Part shown: positions 31,969 to 34,074 of the stretch, one piece after another | Numbering within the stretch: position 1 is the stretch's first letter | How the letters are laid out: each line of letters starts with the position of its first letter | Assembly (NCBI GenBank): GCA_902784065.1 | Contig: CACZTJ010000031.1 | Location: forward strand, 1 to 34,074 | DNA: 34,074 nt | Direction: 5' to 3' | Origin: an uncultured Prevotellaceae bacterium | Lineage (GTDB): Bacteria > Bacteroidota > Bacteroidia > Bacteroidales > Bacteroidaceae | Translations under genes and position numbers: made by a program | The notes under the pieces: generated by a model | The model's database searches: none | What the model saw: only the letters and a program-made list of their open reading frames with translations | Told to the model about the DNA's origin: nothing

Positions 31969-32967
31969 ATGGGAAAATTAATTGTATCATTATCGCCACA
32001 CGCACATGGAAGTGATACTGTAGAGCGCAATATGTATGGCGTGATTATCGCCTTGATGCCTGCTCTGCTCGTGTCGTTCTACTTCTTTGGCCTGGGTTCT
32101 GTTGTCGTTACGGCAACAAGTGTGGCAGCCTGCTTTTTCTTTGAGTGGGCTATCAGTAAATACATTCTGAAGCAGGAACGTAATACCATTTGTGATGGTT
32201 CGGCCATCCTTACAGGTCTGCTCCTCGCATTTAACTTGCCGTCAAATCTCCCCGTCTGGATCATCATCATTGGTGCTCTCTTCGCTATTGGTGTTGCCAA
32301 GATGTCATTCGGAGGACTTGGTAATAATCTCTTTAATCCTGCACTTGTGGGGCGTGCTGCTCTGCTGGTGGCCTTCCCTGCGCAGATGACCACATGGCCA
32401 AAGGTTGGGCAACTTGGCAGTTATCTGGATGCAGAGACGGGTGCCACACCGCTTTCTATCATGAAGTGGGCCATCAAGAGTGGAGATGCCTCTGTGCTTG
32501 ATCAGCTGCCTTCATCATTTGAACTCTTCATCGGTAATCATCCAGATGGAGCTGGTGCAATGGGTGAGATCTGTGCATTGGCACTCCTTATCGGTCTGGC
32601 TTACATGCTGTGGAAGAAGATTATTACCTGGCACATTCCTGTATCGATTATAGGTACTGTGTTTGTCTTTGCCGGTCTGCTTCACTTGGTTAATCCTGCT
32701 TATGCCGATCCCATCTCTGTGATCCTCACTGGTGGTCTGATGCTGGGTGCCATCTTTATGGCTACGGATTACGTTACGAGTCCGATGACACCGAAGGGAC
32801 AGATGATCTATGGTGTGGCTATTGGTTTCCTGACAGTCGTGATCCGTAACTGGGGTGCATATCCGGAAGGTATGTCGTTCGCCATTCTTATCATGAATGC
32901 GTTCACCCCGCTGATTAATAATTATGTAAAACCCAAGCGCTTCGGTGAAGTGCCTGCTAAGAATTAA
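31969..32967 (+). CDS. rnfD: Rnf electron transport complex subunit D
   Basis: An integral membrane subunit of 332 aa with about nine or ten hydrophobic spans, for example NMYGVIIALMPALLVSFYFF and PVWIIIIGALFAIGVAKMSF. The covalent-FMN motif S/T-G-A-T is present as TGATPLSIMKWAI, the Thr being the flavin site. FGGLGNNLFNPALVGRAALL is also typical. It shares the membrane core with RnfA, E and G. The gene is followed by an unusual strong Shine-Dalgarno sequence for rnfG. Confidence 0.95.
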   Translation: MGKLIVSLSPHAHGSDTVERNMYGVIIALMPALLVSFYFFGLGSVVVTATSVAACFFFEWAISKYILKQERNTICDGSAILTGLLLAFNLPSNLPVWIIIIGALFAIGVAKMSFGGLGNNLFNPALVGRAALLVAFPAQMTTWPKVGQLGSYLDAETGATPLSIMKWAIKSGDASVLDQLPSSFELFIGNHPDGAGAMGEICALALLIGLAYMLWKKIITWHIPVSIIGTVFVFAGLLHLVNPAYADPISVILTGGLMLGAIFMATDYVTSPMTPKGQMIYGVAIGFLTVVIRNWGAYPEGMSFAILIMNAFTPLINNYVKPKRFGEVPAKN

Positions 32968-32982
32968 AGGAGGATCTGACGT

Positions 32983-33618
32983 ATGAAGAAATTAGAATCA
33001 TCTCTGACGAATATGGTGCTGGTGCTCACAGGAGTAGCTGTCATCATGGGGGGTGTCCTCGCTTATGTGAACCACCTGACGGAAGGTCCTATTAATGACC
33101 AGAAGGCCAAGGCTCTTGCTGATGGTATCAAAAGTGTGATGTGTGTCAACGACATTAAGGTTGCTAAAACAGATACTGTGCGACAGAATGATGCCAAGGG
33201 TAAGGAACTTACCTATATCATTTATCAGACACAGGATGCCCAGGGTAAAGATCTTGGTGCTGCCGTTGAGAGCACTACTGGCGGTTTTGGCGGTGATCTG
33301 AAGGTGCTGGTAGGCTTCGATCCTGAAGGAAAAGTGCTGGGATATACCTTGCTTGAGCATGCTGAGACACCAGGACTTGGTGCTAAGGCTGATAAGTGGT
33401 TCCAAAAGGGCGAGAAGGGTGACATCATCGGTAAGGATCCGAAAGAACCTCTGACTGTCTCTAAGGATGGTGGTCAGGTAGATGCCATCACAGCCTCAAC
33501 GATTACCAGCCGTGCATTCCTGCTTGCTGTCAACAATGCCTATACAGCTTACAAGGCTACGCCTGTTGATGGTGAAAGCGGTGCAACGAATCAAGTAAAA
33601 GAAGAAAAGGAGGATTAA
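32983..33618 (+). CDS. rnfG: Rnf electron transport complex subunit G
   Basis: The FMN-carrying subunit, 211 aa, with one N-terminal membrane span (MVLVLTGVAVIMGGVLAYV) and a periplasmic FMN-binding domain. The covalent FMN motif near the C-terminus is DAITASTITSRAF, where the last Thr before Ser is the likely attachment residue. AAAGGAGG (32966-32973) precedes the ATG at 32983 by 9 nt. It overlaps the rnfD stop, so translation may restart there. Confidence 0.95.
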   Translation: MKKLESSLTNMVLVLTGVAVIMGGVLAYVNHLTEGPINDQKAKALADGIKSVMCVNDIKVAKTDTVRQNDAKGKELTYIIYQTQDAQGKDLGAAVESTTGGFGGDLKVLVGFDPEGKVLGYTLLEHAETPGLGAKADKWFQKGEKGDIIGKDPKEPLTVSKDGGQVDAITASTITSRAFLLAVNNAYTAYKATPVDGESGATNQVKEEKED

Positions 33619-33621
33619 CGT

Positions 33622-34074
33622 ATGAATGCAATACAGATTATAAAAAATGGCATCATCAAGGAGAACCCCACGTTCGTCCTGATGCTTGGTATGTGTCCTA
33701 CGCTGGCCACAACAACCTCAGCACTCAATGGTATGTCGATGGGACTTGCCACGATGGCTGTTCTGATATGCACAAACTTTGTGATCTCTTGTCTGAAGTC
33801 TATCACGCCCGACAAGGTTCGTATCCCGGTTTTTATTGTCGTGATCGCTGCGTTTGTTACCATTCTGCAGCTTGTCATCAAGGCTTTCCTGCCTGAGATT
33901 GATGCGTCGCTTGGTCTTTTCATCCCGCTGATTGTGGTCAACTGTATCATCCTTGGTCGCGCAGAGGCCTTTGCCGCCAAGAATTCACCAGTGGCCTCTC
34001 TCTTTGATGGTATCGGTATTGGATTAGGTTTCACGATCGGACTCACACTTCTGGGCATCTGTCGTGAATTGCTG
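33622..34074 (+). CDS. rnfE: Rnf electron transport complex subunit E (cut by the window end)
   Basis: The first 151 codons of a membrane subunit, open at the right edge. It starts MNAIQIIKNGIIKENPTFVL, followed by LGMCPTLATTTSALNGMSMG, the family hallmark. Several spans are visible, including IPVFIVVIAAFVTILQLVIK. The Cys in GMCPTLA and the Cys near the end of span 3 (NCIILGRAEA) are the likely Fe-S ligands of the RnfA/E pair. AAAGGAGG at 33606-33613 precedes the start. rnfA is expected next. Confidence 0.94.
   Translation, partial: MNAIQIIKNGIIKENPTFVLMLGMCPTLATTTSALNGMSMGLATMAVLICTNFVISCLKSITPDKVRIPVFIVVIAAFVTILQLVIKAFLPEIDASLGLFIPLIVVNCIILGRAEAFAAKNSPVASLFDGIGIGLGFTIGLTLLGICRELL

Noticed and set aside
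1..34074. CRISPR array, rRNA genes, transposase or integrase genes
   Set aside because: No regularly spaced repeats, rRNA sequence or recognisable recombinase motif was seen on either strand.

Overview
The window looks like the chromosome of a Prevotella-type member of the Bacteroidales. This is inferred from the gene set (lipoprotein-type TamL, GldE next to ssb, NspC, an RseC-Rnf operon, an HU-HIG protein, a smalltalk-like protein) and from many promoters of the Bacteroidetes form, TTG or TTTG, then 19-21 nt, then TAnnTTTG. No species is claimed.

Left housekeeping block (1-8852): two identical tRNA-Asp genes, glmS, carA-carB, then a two-gene unit of a soluble receiver-histidine kinase and the polyamine gene nspC. 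glmS supplies amino sugars for the envelope. carAB supplies carbamoyl phosphate for pyrimidines and arginine.

Accessory island (about 9500-15940): a cryptic, phage- or satellite-like element. A leftward group holds an HU-HIG protein with a Gly-rich tail, a CHC2/Toprim primase, a DUF3987-like replication protein split by a perfect 17-bp tandem duplication, two proteins of unknown function and a 48-aa protein. A rightward group is a compact lysis cassette: a smalltalk-like peptide, a holin-like protein and an M15 endolysin. Between them lies a fragment of a YhcG/DUF1016 nuclease. An AT-rich segment bounded by 18-bp inverted repeats is a candidate origin or control site. No integrase, capsid, portal or terminase gene is visible, so this is either a degraded element or a minimal replication-lysis module. 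Its right side meets a tRNA cluster.

Right block (16063-34074): a promoter and structured leader precede tRNA-Gly, tRNA-Leu(CAG), a 3'-end tRNA fragment and a second tRNA-Gly. Then come a conserved hypothetical gene, ssb and gldE, with an rRNA/tRNA methyltransferase gene (SpoU family) convergent to gldE and divergent from tamL. A tightly packed rightward run follows: metallo-beta-lactamase fold protein, DMP19 family protein, smpB, a short metH, a GHL10 glycoside hydrolase-like protein and a lipoprotein. The window ends in rseC-rnfB-rnfC-rnfD-rnfG-rnfE, which encodes most of a membrane ferredoxin:NAD oxidoreductase; rnfE runs off the end.

Functions rest on motif reading and memory of families, with no database search. 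The most notable observations are the 17-bp duplication that splits the replication gene, the minimal replication-lysis island, and its origin-like repeats.
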